DNA from: Anaeramoeba flamelloides
Lineage: Eukaryota; Metamonada; Anaeramoebidae
Length of the DNA: 64,000 nt
Assembly (NCBI GenBank): GCA_027625915.1
Contig: JANTQA010000012.1
Location: 8,268,501-8,332,500, forward strand
Direction: 5' to 3'
Shown here one piece after another: positions 46,101-58,500 of this stretch (its first letter is position 1; every line of letters begins with the position of its first letter). Position numbers and translations under genes: made by a program. The notes below the pieces were generated by a model that was given only the letters and a program-made list of their open reading frames with translations, made no database searches and was not told where the DNA came from.

Positions 46101-49100
46101 TATATGTGTATGTATGTATGTATGTATGTACATATTTGTTTATTTCTTTAAATGTGCTTTAGGATGATATCCAAAATCAAATTTATTCCCCCTTTAGACT
46201 TATTTTAGAAAATAGTGGAAAGGAAGATATAATTATGTTCTTTTTGGAAAATGGGGCAGACCCAAATGTAAAAATTTATTTATTTTTCATATTTTTGATA
46301 AAGTATTTTTATTTTAGTTTCTATTTTTTTAAAAAAAAACAAACACGCATTATTAAATATTGGATTTGAACTCATTTGCAAAAAAAAAAAAAAAAACAAT
46401 TTCAAATATTATTTAATTGAATAATCAACAATTATCATTAGCATTTTCTTTTATTAATTTTATTTTAAAAAAAGGATTTTTACTAGAAATGTAACAAAAT
46501 ATTTTTTTTAGTTTTATCAATCAGATTTTAATTGTTCAAAGTTTATATAAAAAATGAGTTATACAATTAAATTGGTGTTTTACTTGATAATTTAGATCCA
46601 ATTATTCAAGGCATTCTAATTCTAAAATTTGGATTTTAGTAACTAAACTCTTTTTCAAATATTGTGACTCACCTGAAATAATAAATTGAAAAAAAAAAAA
46701 TAATCCTTTAGTATTCAAGAACAATTAATAACTAAATCTGATTTATAATTCACTTTTAAGTCATTCTAAATATATAAAAGCCTGATATATTAAAAATTAC
46801 AAAAAATAAAACCAAAAATTAAAAAAAAGTTCATCACAATTTTTGAAATGAGCATTACGGATTTTTTAATTACTGAACTTTCACTGAAAAAAAGTTGAAC
46901 AACAAGATTTTTTATTAATAATTAAATCAATTTTCAAAGACATTACATAGTCACAATTTTCATAGTGATTATTTGTCTTTTCGAAGATCTCTGTTTTTTT
47001 TCTACTTGATCTTTTACAAAAAAAAAAAGAAAAAGAAAAAAAAAGAAATCAAAAAAAAAGAAAAAGAAAAAGAAAAACAAAAGAAAAACAAAAATTTGAA
47101 AAAGCAAAACAAAAATTTGCAAAATGAGAAAAAATGATTCTGATCGAAAAATTTGAAAATCTTTTTTTGATAAGAATACGGGAATAAACCCTCAAAACAA
47201 CTTCCATGAACATTATAAAGTGAGTCAAAATTTTTGAAAAATATTTTACACAAAGCCAAAAAAAATAGTTTGATAATAAAATATTTATAAGAGTATTTGG
47301 TAATATTATACAAATCAAAGCAATATCAACAATTAATCATGATTAATATTTAAAATTCTAATTACTGGATCTTCTACCCTAATAAAATTTCCAATGTGAT
47401 AAAATTATATTCTGAGTGTTAAGCTATCACATCTATAGTACACTTAGTTGCACAAGAGATAAAATTTTATCACACGTCATACAGATTGATACAGCCGTTC
47501 CAACCAGACTGTGAAATTTTATGAGCTATAAGAAATTGGTTGTCTATTATAAAATTGTTTTTTTATTTTTTTCCATTTTTCCCCTAGCTGAATCTTCTTT
47601 ATATTGGGAAGAAGAGTTACAAAGGGAAAAAGATCAAGTGGTTACTTTCTAATACTGTGACACTGAAACACGAAAGTATGAGTAACTTGAAAATAAAAAC
47701 AAAAAAGCAAAGGCTAAAATGACCAAAGGTTTAAAGCAAATAAGATCAAAAAAAAAAAAGAAAAGAAATTACAACAAATTAAACAACGATTCCCAAGTGA
47801 ACATTCATGATCAATTATCAAATTATTAAATCAACCAACAGTATCGCGGCTGTGATTTTGGGAGTTCTTAATTAAAGATGGCATTGGTTTTTTTTTTTTT
47901 GATTTTTTTACCAATTGCTTCTTATAAACCCTTTTTAAATTTTTTTTTTTTTTTTTTTTTTTCTTTTTGCTTTTTTCTTTTCAATTTTTTGCTTTTGCTT
48001 TTTAAACATAAAAAAAAATGGGTATGTCTTTCCCTTGAACAATCGTGAAATCTATGATTTTACGCTTAAATTTCCTTTGAGGAAATTTAAGTAAAAGGAC
48101 ATCTAGAGTGTAATTTACACTTCTTCCATCAATAAAAAATAAAATTGTTTTTTTGAAATAGAAAATTCAATTTCTATCATAACATAAGATAAAAAAATTC
48201 AATTTCTCTTACATCATTCAAGATGATTTTTTTTTTTGTTAAAAACCTGACAAAAATTAAATTTTCTCAAGAAAAGAAATCACATAAACCATGAAAATTT
48301 GAAAGTATTTTTCGATCATTGTATTTAAATTGGAAAAAAATGAGATTTTAACAATTTTGATAATTGGAGATACAATTTAATGTAAGTTTTTTTTATGAAT
48401 TTGTTTATCAATTTCCAAAACCAAAGGAAATAGAGGAATCAAATGAACCAAAGCAACCAAAGGAACCAAAAAATGGATAACTTTATTTTTTTTTCATATA
48501 TTATAAATTTTACGGTTTAGGATCAACTTTCAGAACCATCAACCATTTTACGGTTTGTAGTACAAGATAAAATTTTGAAGTAGAAAATCTATTTCAGGGT
48601 CTTATAAATTTTCACGCTAGTGTTGGAACGGCTGTAATATTAATAATAAAAAAAAAAATACTAATGTTAATACCCCATAGACACCACACTGTGATAGCTC
48701 ATTTTTTATATACGGGTTAGTATACTTTTATTGTTTGATAGGTATGTGTCACATGTCTATATCATTGTGAGAGAAAATTATTTTTCTCAGGGTAGCAAAT
48801 AAACCAATAAATTGCTCTTACAATATAATTTCGATCAAGCAAAAATGATTTTTTCTTTTCATTTTTGTTATTTATTCGTTGCAGCTATTTTAAAAATGTT
48901 TTAAAAAATGATATCCAAACTGTACAATAAATTGAGTCAAACATTTTTAACAATATTTTTTATAATTTGTATTCCTCATTTTTTGAAAATAGTATACAAC
49001 ATTAAAATTCCAAATGAATGGTAAATTAAATTATTAATTCACAAATATGGCACAGACTCGAACAATAAAATAGAATGCTTTTTTATCTTCCAATGGTTGC

Positions 49101-52100
49101 TACCACCAGAAGATAAACAATGATGAAGAAAATAGAACATTTTTCATGTTATATTAGTAATAAACTAATCAAACCTTTCAACATTAGTTGATATTTCTCT
49201 TAAGATTATTTTTTTGATTTCTTCTTGGATGTGGTCGGACTTTACTTTTAAAATCAATCCAAAAAGTACAAAATATTTGATTTTCAAAATTTGTAATTTA
49301 TATACCTTACAAGATTTTCGGAAAAAAGTAAAAAAAAAAAATAATTCAAATAAAAGATAAAATCAATTTTAAAAAGAAAATTGATCCATGAAGTAACTCA
49401 AATCAAAGGATTTTTGTAACTTATTTTTTTCATTTTTCTGCCTTAAAAAATTTTGTGTTTTTTTTTCTTATTGAAGAAGTGTAAAATTATATTCTAGTTG
49501 CCCTTAGACTTAAATTTCCTTTCAGTAATTGAAAAGTGGAATCATATATTTTACGATTATTAATTAAGGAAAATAATTTCAAAATATCACAGTTTAAAAT
49601 TATTTCATTAAGATTTATTTCTTTCAATTTGTTTTCAAAAATTAATCTATCTTTTTCATGGGACGGGACATACCCATAAAAACTGACCAATATTTTCTAT
49701 TATTTTTTTCTGTTCATATTTTAAACATAGAGGACAAAATTGATTTGAATTTTTATTGATTACAGAGTGATATCTATTTAAGCAGGTAGTCAAAGTTCTG
49801 AATTTTAGAACTGTTGAGCTTGAAGGATAACAAAAAAAAAAAAATTTATTTTGGCAGGTTAACAAAAAATAATATTATGTGATCCTGAGAATTTTTTTTT
49901 AAAATTGGATTACTATTTACAAAAAAATTGTAAACAATTTTCAATTCTATGGATTTAAAGTTGAATTTCCAAATGATTTCAAACAATCAATGGAGTTGAA
50001 GATTTTATTTTAGAAATTTAAAAGGGGGGGATTCTTTGAAAAAAAATGTAAAAATGATTTGTTTAGTGAAAAGACCTTTCGAGTATATTATAGCTTCATT
50101 TTTTTGAAAAACTAGTTTAACTTGTTTTTGATGGATAATTTATGGATTCAATTTCCCTCATTTTCATTTCAATAAGATAAAAGAAAAAGAAAAAAGATGG
50201 GTGAAAAATGAAAAATAATTTCAAAACTAGTAAAAATATAATAAATTATAAGTTTGATATAATAAAATAAAATTTAAGAAGTTGGAAATAGGAAAATTGA
50301 TTTTTGATACAAATATTCTCTGATTAAATACTCCTTAAATTACTGATAAATATCAAAAAAAGACTATAAAAAAAAGAATTTGAAACAAAAATTCTTCTTT
50401 TTAATATTTTAATAAATATTAGAGCAATATCAAAAAGATTCAAAAATCACTTTTTTTTTTTTTTTAGGGAAAAATTTATTTTTTAATCATTATGATTTTA
50501 TAAATCATTCAAGAAATAAATATTTAATTGTGCAATGAATTGGGTAAAAGAATGATTTTCTTTACTTTAATGAAAAATAATGACAATGAACCTATTATTA
50601 ATTAACAAATCTGGTTATGAGAAAAATATCATTTTGATTAAAAAAAAAATCCCGAGAAAAATTATAGACAAATAACTTTACAATCAAAGGTTTTTTGAAA
50701 TATTTGAAATTATTCTTTTTTTAATAATTATTTCTTATTTTTTAAATGTTTTTATCGATCATAAGGTAGGAATTAAATATAAAAATAAACATAATATATT
50801 TTGAAAAATTAATTTGAAAAAATATTTCCAAATAATTGATTTTATAAAAAAAAAGTGCTCAGAAACTAATTTAAAAACAAATGACAATAATGTCAAAAAA
50901 ATGATAATTTTGAGGAAAAAAAATATTATTTTATCGAAAAATCTCATAATGTATGTACATATATCCACATATATATCTTTAAATATATATAATAATCAAA
51001 ATAATCAATACATAAAAATAGGATAACGCCAGTTTATTTCATGCTATAAAAATTGATGCGTCTTTACAAATAATTAAATCGATGGTTGATCATGGAGCTG
51101 AAATAAATACAACCTTAGAGTCAGGCCAAACACCACCACTGCATATGTGTATCAACAATAAAGAACCAAATATTTTAAAGTATTTGATCTCTAAAGGTGT
51201 TAATATCAATGTAAAAATGTTTCAAAGAACATTACTTGAATTTTTATGTTACGAAGGAGACAAAAAAAAAAAATTTATCGAAGCCATATTAGATACCGAC
51301 GTGGAATTAGATATTAATGCTGGTAGATTTTCAACCCCCTTGATGGAATATGTTAAAAATGATTTTGATAAAAAATTATTTGTCAAATTTCTTAATAAAG
51401 GTGCAGCACTTGAAAATTTTTATTATCGCAATACTCAAGGTGTATTATCTTATTATTGCTACAATAAAAATTTTAAGAAGGAAAACTTTCAAGAAATATA
51501 TGAATTAACGAAAAGTAGTGAAAATATAAGATCTATTTTAAAAGATGCCTTATCAGTTGCGATCAAAAAGTCTCCAAATTCTGAAATGATTGAATTTGTG
51601 CTGTCATATTTCGAAGAAAATCCATTAACGGAGGAAGAAAAATTTCAAATTTTAATGGAATCTCTTTATGACGTGGAATTCCTCGAAAACATCAAATACA
51701 TGATTGAGACAAAGAATTTCCCAGTTGAATATGATTTAGAAAGCAATCGAGAGAATGCCCTATTTGTAGCGATGGTGGGTTGTGAACGATTGGATTTGGT
51801 CTATTATTTATTGAACTGTGTCACCCGCTTTGATAAACCGGTGGATATGCAGTATTATGAGATAAGTAACCAAGAATTTTTACTTCAACATCACTTTCTT
51901 AAATTGTTATTTGGCTACCCACACGCCTATTCTTTTCAATTTGATAGTTTGGGCGAAAAATGGCAACTAACGCAATACCAGTTGTTAAAAAGGGGGTTGG
52001 AAGTTGGGTTGGACCCTAACTTGCAAACTCCCGATGATGGATTCCATGCTTTAATGTTTTTGGGGAATATTAAGTACGATGTCGCCTTAAAATGTGCAAA

Positions 52101-52998
52101 ATTGTTAATCAGATACGGCGCCAATCCTTTTCTAACAAATAAAGAAGGTGAATCCTTTTTTACCTATCCTCCTATTAATGAAAAGCTTCATCAGGGGGTT
52201 AAAAATTATTTATCAATTGTCAACGATTTCCAACAATTATTGCATAGAGAAGAAAATACTGATTTGGAAATAAAAACTGTGGGGAATCAAACAATTAACG
52301 TCCATTCCTTAATTTTATTAAATAGATTAGATAACGGATTATCCGTTGAACAAATCATAGAATGCTTTTCAAATTATAAGAAAAATGATTTAATGAATTT
52401 TTTAAATTGGGTGTATAGTGGGTATGCTTCGTTTGAAGGCAAAAAAGAGATCCAACAAAATTCGTTAAAAATTGCCTTGGAATTAAACTTTACCGAAAAA
52501 CAATTCAATGACAAATCTTATCTCAGGGGTTTGCTCTTTGATTTGAACAAATTGTTTATTGATCAGAATTCTAAAGATTTTACAATTCTTGTTCCAATTG
52601 AAAAAGAAAAAGTAGATGAAATGGAAGATGAAAAGGAAAAGGAAGAAGAGAAAGAGGAACAAGAGGAAATACTAAAGGAGATTAAGGCGCATAAAATAAT
52701 TCTACAGGCCAGAAGCGAGTTATTTAGAGGATTGTTTTCTTCAATAAGTGAATCAGAAAATAAAGTTAAAGATTACACTGGTAAACAATTCAAAACACTT
52801 GAAATTTTAATCGACTTTATATATACAAACAAAATAAAGAAAAAGATGATTGAAGAAGAAATTTTAATGGAATTAGATGATGTAATGGAATATTACCAAC
52901 TATCAAAACATTCAGTGTTTAAGGAACAAAGAAAAAAGGCTAAAAATTATAATAGGCAATTATTACAAGAACGTTTGAATAAAATAATTAACAATTAA
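40129..52998 (+). CDS. Ankyrin-repeat protein with two C-terminal BTB domains, seven exons
   Basis: Exons: 40129-40296, 40447-40650, 45321-45422, 45586-45792, 45903-46007, 46163-46267, 51022-52998. All six introns are phase 0 with GTAAAx/GTAATA/GTAAGT donors and TAG or AAG acceptors; 955 aa in total. Ankyrin units are plain: VKLILEGGANPNYED, VLATLLDFGADPNCN, VIDVLLKNGADVNYH, GNTILHLATNSSMRNFELMK, GYTPFHLLCK, IIMFFLENGADPN, IIKSMVDHGAEIN, ILKYLISKGVNIN. Each small exon ends close to an ankyrin hairpin turn. After a divergent helical region come two BTB/POZ-like folds: about 705-785 (DLEIKTVGNQTINVHSLILL) and about 815-930 (DFTILVPI, then an acidic insert, then KAHKIILQARSELFRGLFSS and LEILIDFIYTNKI). 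ANK-BTB proteins commonly act as cullin-3 substrate adaptors; that role is inferred. Introns 2 and 6 are about 4.7 kb each and full of transposons; the others are 110-163 bp. Additional tiny exons in the long introns cannot be excluded, but none is needed. Confidence 0.9.
40715..41195. mobile_element. Foldback element in ankyrin gene intron 2
   Basis: Arms of about 100 bp: left GTAGTGAAAAAAATACCAG...GATTTTTAATTGTAGATATT, right its mirror ending GGGATTTTTTTCACTAC. The left arm has about 16 extra bases. It starts only about 65 bp after the exon 2 donor. Confidence 0.75.
41981..43007 (-). mobile_element. Dead Tc1/mariner-type transposon
   Basis: Ends AACTCAATTCCAAAAAATGG and CCAATTTTTGGAATTGAGTT, flanked by TA. 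The minus strand carries transposase remnants: FQKDGACPHTS (42503-42535; second catalytic Asp region, family QDNAPxHxS) and WTLESPNSPDLNPIEN (42418-42466; family WPA.SPDLNPIEN before the third acidic residue). These two blocks are in different frames and the N-terminal part is not recognisable, so it is inactive. A second TIR-like piece at 42162-42186 (CCCCTATTTTTGGAACACGG) suggests an inserted small relative at 41981-42186. It lies within intron 2 of the ankyrin-BTB gene. Confidence 0.85.
43243..44060. repeat. Identical 258-bp inverted repeat with 302-bp spacer
   Basis: Left arm 43243-43500 starts GTCAAATCTAAAACCCGG; right arm 43803-44060 is its exact reverse complement as far as I can read, base by base, with sharp loss of similarity outside. 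The spacer 43501-43802 has no gene. The whole lies in intron 2 of the ankyrin-BTB gene, so the pre-mRNA could form a very long perfect stem. Confidence 0.9.
47492..48634. mobile_element. TA-flanked TIR element, family G, copy 2 (contains a LINE insertion)
   Basis: Ends CAGCCGTTCCAAC and GTTGGAACGGCTG, flanked by TA (47490-47491, 48635-48636). It matches the reverse complement of 10258-10753, except for a 574-bp insertion (47565-48138). Located in intron 6 of the ankyrin-BTB gene. Confidence 0.85.
47565..48138 (+). mobile_element. LINE insertion, copy D, with 16-bp target duplication
   Basis: Flanked by ATAAAATTGTTTTTTT at 47549-47564 and 48139-48154. Its last 100 bp are the LINE 3' end shared with copies A, B, C and E (TTTACGCTTAAATTTCC, then GTAATTTACACTTCTTCC and CAATAAAA). 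The 5' part (47583-47880) contains a stretch that reads AESSLYWEEELQREKDQVVT, not recognised; it may be upstream LINE sequence or a captured transcript. Confidence 0.8.
49480..49870 (-). mobile_element. LINE 3' fragment, copy C (reverse transcriptase C-terminus)
   Basis: The longest coding remnant of this LINE. Minus strand: CLNRYHSVINKNSNQFCPLC followed by LKYEQKKIIENI, then, after a frame change, HEKDRLIFENKLKEINLNEI. Combined with copy A (HFLWVYPSYEKDR) the family shows a C-x2-C...H-x4-C zinc finger typical of non-LTR reverse transcriptase C-termini. 5'-truncated. It lies in intron 6 of the ankyrin-BTB gene. Confidence 0.85.
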
Positions 52999-54654
52999 TA
53001 AAAAAAGTATTTTTTTGAAAAAAAATTCTTTCTCATTTTAAGTTGGGGAGTTTTAAAGAATGCCAAATTCAAGAATTATTTTGATATTTTATGCAGTGGA
53101 TATTTCTCTCTTGTTCTCTCTCTCTCTTTTTTTTTTTTTTTTTCTTTCTCTCTCTTCATTTCAAGTGAAAAAATAACAAACAAAGAAATAAATAAAGAAA
53201 TAAATAGACTTTCTTTTTATTTTTAATTTCTAATTACTAAAATGTTTTCAAATCATATAATTAGATTTTTATTTATTGAATTTTTCAAAAGATCAATAAA
53301 ATTCTGGGACTAGTATTGTTATTGCAAAAGTGTGAATTACACTCTATATATCCATTTGTTTAAATTTATAAAGGGGGTTCAAGCGTAAAAGTATAGATTT
53401 CAGGATTATCCCTCTTAAGTACACCTCCAAATTATTTTTATTGAACAAAAGCTAAATGTCATTTTAGATAATTGAAGAACTTTTTTTTGAGTAAATTATT
53501 TTTCAGCATTTTGCTTAAAATGGAGTATTTAATTTAATAGTCAAGAATTAGACTCTTATCGAGTTGGGGTAAGAGGTTTAAAATTTCTGATCATAAATAA
53601 TTGAGTTTTAAAATAATTACATTTAAAATATAGAGGTTAAATTCATTTGATAATCTTAAAAAAAAAAAAAAATTGATCAAATTAACAATATTTGCCAATA
53701 CAAGAACTAAGGTATAAATATTTTTTTAAAATAATTTTCAAGAAATTTTTTCCAAAATAACAAACAATAAATTATTATTCACATCTTATTTCGTAATGTT
53801 GTAGGGAAATATATCAGAAATGAAAAAATTAAAATACAGCAAAAAAAAAAAAAAAAAAATATTAAAGAAACGTTGGATTGTGAGTTTATCAAGGAAACCC
53901 TCTATCAGCTTTATTATTTAGATTTATAAGTAATTTTTTTATCGAAAAAATAAATATCTTGTAAAGCATATTTAAATTGTCTACATATAATTTTATTTTG
54001 ATAATTGGGGTTACTATTTTTAGAAATTGATGAAGAATTAATAATAAATTCTATAAATTTATTCAAGAAATATGAATAAAATCGATAGAATTTCTTCAAA
54101 AAAATATATGAAATAAAAGATTTAGAAATCTGGTTAGATATAGATAAAGATTAACATAAAATAAAATGTGAAAATGTAAAAGATATATTTATAAAAATAA
54201 AAATAATTTTTAACAAAAAAAAAAACTTGATAAAAGGATAAAATTACAAATTTCAAATAAGTATGAGTCAATTAATCTATGGGCAGGTAATTTGAAATCT
54301 GATTCAAAACGATATTATATGAATTATGTTTTATATCTTCTTTTTAAAAAATATTTTCTGGATAAATACAATTTTACTTCATTTTTATAAATTATTCTTG
54401 TAAAATGTGTTTTTATTTTTCAAAAAATTATTACTTTTTTATTTATTCAAACTCAAAAAAAAAATTAGAACTTTTTGGTTTGAACACATATCAAAAATTA
54501 TAAAAATTTTAAAAAAATTGAAAATATTAATAGGGATAAAGAAATTTTAAAATATCTAAAATTCAAAGTAAATTTTACTGATTTTAAAAATTATCAACCG
54601 GAAAAACAATGAAAAATTTGAAAAAATTCATATCGTAAAAATATTGGTTTATAT
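52999..54654. other. Intergenic, no gene seen
   Basis: Contains a pyrimidine tract at 53108-53155 and the small LINE copy E at 53315-53415. No convincing frame. Confidence 0.5.
53315..53415 (-). mobile_element. LINE 3' end, copy E
   Basis: About 100 bp matching the last part of the LINE family (GTGTGAATTACACTCTATAT, GCGTAAAAGTATAGATTTCA). Strongly 5'-truncated. Confidence 0.7.
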
Positions 54655-55000
54655 CTGTCCCTTTTACTCCAAAAAGGACAATATTAGCCGTATTGTCCTT
54701 TTTACCTCATTTTTTTAAAAAAAATTAATAAATTGAGTAAAGTGTCTTTAAAATGACACTCTATGGTTGATAAGTAAGTTATCTCCTCACATTTTTCAAT
54801 ATTTTCCCTTTCACAAAATAAAAAATTATAAATATTAGCCATATTTTCCCTCGTCTTCGACTCTGTGAAAATATGTGTTATATTGTTCCTTGGCCTTTAG
54901 TCTTCGAAACAATACATAAATATTTAAATTTTTGAGTTTGTAATCGGGAAAATATTGAAAAATAAAATGGAGATAACCCACACTTATCTCTATTTTTTAC
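54655..55000. mobile_element. Foldback element with internal hairpins
   Basis: Outer arms: GTTATCTCC and TTTTTCAATATTTTCCC at 54778-54812, mirrored by GGGAAAATATTGAAAAATAA and GGAGATAAC at 54947-54979. An internal perfect hairpin AAAAAGGACAATA/TATTGTCCTTTTT lies at 54671-54703. No coding. Confidence 0.6.
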
Positions 55001-55374
55001 AAGAAAAATTCAAATTTGATCCTTCATTTTTGAATTTTTTTTTTTTTTAATGATAGAACCAGAGAAGTCAATATCTTATTCCTTTTTTATTTGTTGTTAG
55101 TTTATTTGATACTTGGTTATGTGGGTATTCTAGAAAAACAAACCAGAGTTTTTATTTTTTCAAATACAGTTTTAAAGTTTTCTTAACAAGTCATTTGAAC
55201 GAGAGTTGGAAATTTTTATTGAAATAGATTGTAATTTACCCTTTAATTTTATTGCTTTGGTAACTTTTTGGGCTATATATTAAGTGACCTAAGAATCCAA
55301 AATGAATGGAATTATAATAATAAAATCGAAATAAATCAATATTATATCTTATTTATTTTTTAACGAGCCATATT

Positions 55375-55409
55375 AATATTTTTAAGGGTTAACCACCCTT
55401 AAAAATATT
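55375..55409. promoter_or_regulatory. Perfect 35-bp palindrome upstream of SEC23
   Basis: Arms AATATTTTTAAGGGT and ACCCTTAAAAATATT around the loop TAACC, about 140 bp before the SEC23 ATG. It could be an inverted binding site or a small structured element; function is unknown. Confidence 0.5.
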
Positions 55410-55549
55410 CAAATCAAACAGGTTTCTGAAAAAAGTAACAAAACAGAACACAATTATTAATGGGAAAAAAAATCTTTTGTTTTAAACTCTCATCCAAAAT
55501 AAAAAGTAAAAATCAAAAATAATTTATTTTTTATTAATTTCTTTTGCAA

Positions 55550-58500
55550 ATGGACTTTCTCAAGCAAAGCCAAGAAGGACTACGTTTTTCTTGGAACACA
55601 TTTCCAAACTCTTCTGAAAAATCAAAAGAGTTTGTTGTACCTGTTGGGTGTTTATATACCCCAAATAAAATCAATCCTGAGATCCCTATTTTGCCACTAA
55701 TCCCATTTAAATGCAAAGTTTGTAATATGGTTTTAAATCCATATTGTGCAATTGACGAGTCTTCGAATAACTGGACATGTGGATTTTGTTATCAAAGAAA
55801 CAAATTTCCAGAGAGGAAAATCAGACAAGAACAAGAGCAAGAACAAGTACAAGAGCAAGACCAAGAACAAAAACAAAAACAAAAACAAAAACAAGAAAAA
55901 GAAAAAGAAGAAAAAGAACAAGAACAAGAACAAGAAAAAGAAAAAGAAAACGGAGAAGAAGACCTTTTCTTAGTGAAAGAGATTTTGCTTGAAAAAGAAG
56001 AAGGATACAAAATGAAAGAGAAAACGAGAAAAATATATCAAGATCAGAACAAAACCCAAAAAGCAATCTTCCAAGCAAACAAAATTAATAAAACAATTGA
56101 AATGCTCTCATCTTCGACAACAATTGAATACATTCTCACAAACAATGATAGCCAGATGAGTGATCCTTGCTTTTTATTTTTGATAGATTTATGTTGTTCA
56201 AAAAAAGAGCTCGACTCAGTAAAGGCAGCAATTATAAAAGGGACCGAGCAACTTCCTTTAAATTCACAAATAGCTCTTGTAACTTGTGGCGCAAACATTG
56301 CCGTTTATGATTTTTCAAATAAATACAATACCAAAACATATCAGCTTTATGGTTCAAGAACTTTAGATTTTGATCAAATACAAGAGTTGCTTTTTTTAAG
56401 TATGCAATTTTTGATCTTTCTTTTTTTTTTTTTTTATTTACCTTCTTGGTTATAGTGCCTTGTTTCTTTTGTTTTTTCTTTTTATTTTTTTTTTTGTTTT
56501 GTTATGTTATTTGCTTTAACCCTTAATTAAATAATGCTATTCAAACAAAAACAAAAAACCAAAAAACAACAAACATTCTAAACAAACAAAACCCGAAATC
56601 AAATCTTCTGAACAACAATACTACTTCTTCTTCAAATAGATCCACGTTTTGAAGAGGATAGTGAGTCGAGTGACACCGAAAGCGAAAACGATAGCGAAAA
56701 TGAAACAGAAAGATTTGTTGGAGGTGCCAATAAATATTTCAGGGCACTTTCTGAAATTAAAACGACAATACCAGAAATTTTCCAAGATCTCCAGCCAGAG
56801 TATTGGCCTGTTGAGCACGATCTTCGATCCAAAAATTCCTTTGGAAATGCCACCAAGGTTGCCATTACTTTAATGGCTTCAAAGTTTCGGCTTTTTAACC
56901 TTATGGATCTTGCTGAGAAAATTCCTAAGGGCATACTGTCAGGGAGGGTAATTAGTTTCCTTTCGGGACCACCAACCGTGGGTGGCGGAATTATTGTTGA
57001 TCGTAAAAAATCAAATTTTTTCCTTTCCCACAACGATCTTGAGAAAAAATCTTCAAAACTTGATGTCAAGCCCTTCAATTATTACAACAACTTGGCAAAT
57101 ATTATTTCAATGATCGGAATTACATTTGATTTGTTTGCTTGTTCATACGACCAAGTTGGTTGCTATCAAATGCAACCTTTGGTTTCAAAATCTGGTGGTC
57201 ATTTATTGATTGGAGAACAATTCGCTTCTGATGAGTTTTCGAAAAGCTTTGATTCCTTTTTGAAAAACTTTACCAAATATGAAAATTTGAAATTTAATTC
57301 CATTGTTGAAGTAAATACTACACCTGAATTGCAAATAATGGGGACGATTTCAAATTGTTATGCTCTTGATAGATCAAAAAATGCTAAAATTGATGAAAAA
57401 GTAAATAATAACTTTCTTTTTGTTCTTCTTCTTTTTCTGATCTTTTTCTTCTTTTAATAGATTTCTTTCAGTTTTTTTGTTTTTATTTTGAAATTTTAAT
57501 ACAATTGTTTTTGAAGAAATATATTATTCTTAATAAATGAATAAATTATAAAATATTCAAGACTCTTAGAATTAATATTTTGTTGGGAATAAATTAATAA
57601 AGAAAAAATAATGTAAAAAAATAATAACAAATTTCAAGAAATTTAAATTTTGTAATTTTCATCCGATGCTTTCATCTAACTGAATAAAGTTTTCATCCTT
57701 TCTTGTAATGATTAATGTTTTAAACTCCCTCAAAAAATAAATCACCTTAATTGATTTATTTTTAAGGGAAGAATTACTTATCGTTTCTCTCAAATGGAGA
57801 AATAAAAGCTTTATAATTTAGAAATAAAAAAATAACAAAAAGAAAGGAAAAGAAGAAAATTTTTCAAATATTAAATTTATAAATGCAAAGAAAAGCCGGG
57901 CAGAACATTGTAACTCATTGAAAAATAATCAATTTTTTTAGTTTGTCAATTATTTTTCATTCAAGAATGCAAATGATCGATTTTTATTTTTTAATCACCA
58001 CCAATTTTGTCACCAAGATTTCAACAAATAAATCACATTAAAGGGTAACTGTACTCGTAATATATCTTCCGTTACAATACAGTGGCACTAGAAGGATTTA
58101 AAGTGAATTTGAATCAAAAATCACAAAACTTTTTGAGCCATTCTATATTTTCTTGCATCTTCCATTTATATTATGATTTTTTCCCCATCAACTTTAAATT
58201 ATGATAAAAAAAAACAAAAAGTCAAGAGTTCAAAAATAAAAAAAAGTCAAGAACTAAAAAAAAAAAAAAAAATGTTAAGAACTCAAAAATATAAAAAATG
58301 GAAAATAGAAAAAAGGTGGAACTCAATAATAAAAAATAGTAAAACAAAAAAAAATAAAATAAATCGAATGATAATATCTATTGATCAATAATAATAATAA
58401 AATTAAAAGTACATCTTGATGGGTTTGAAAATTGGTCGAATTTATTTATTTATTTATTTATTTATTTAGAGAAAGGAGCAATTAAAGAAAATTTTTCAAA

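Noticed and set aside
47014-47318. Phe/Ser-rich minus-strand frames
   Set aside because: They translate an A/G-rich simple tract (AAAAAG)n and are biased low-complexity readings.
55733-56010. Cys/Ser- and Leu/Phe-rich frames opposite SEC23 exon 1
   Set aside because: Antisense and shifted readings of the Gln/Lys/Glu repeat insert.
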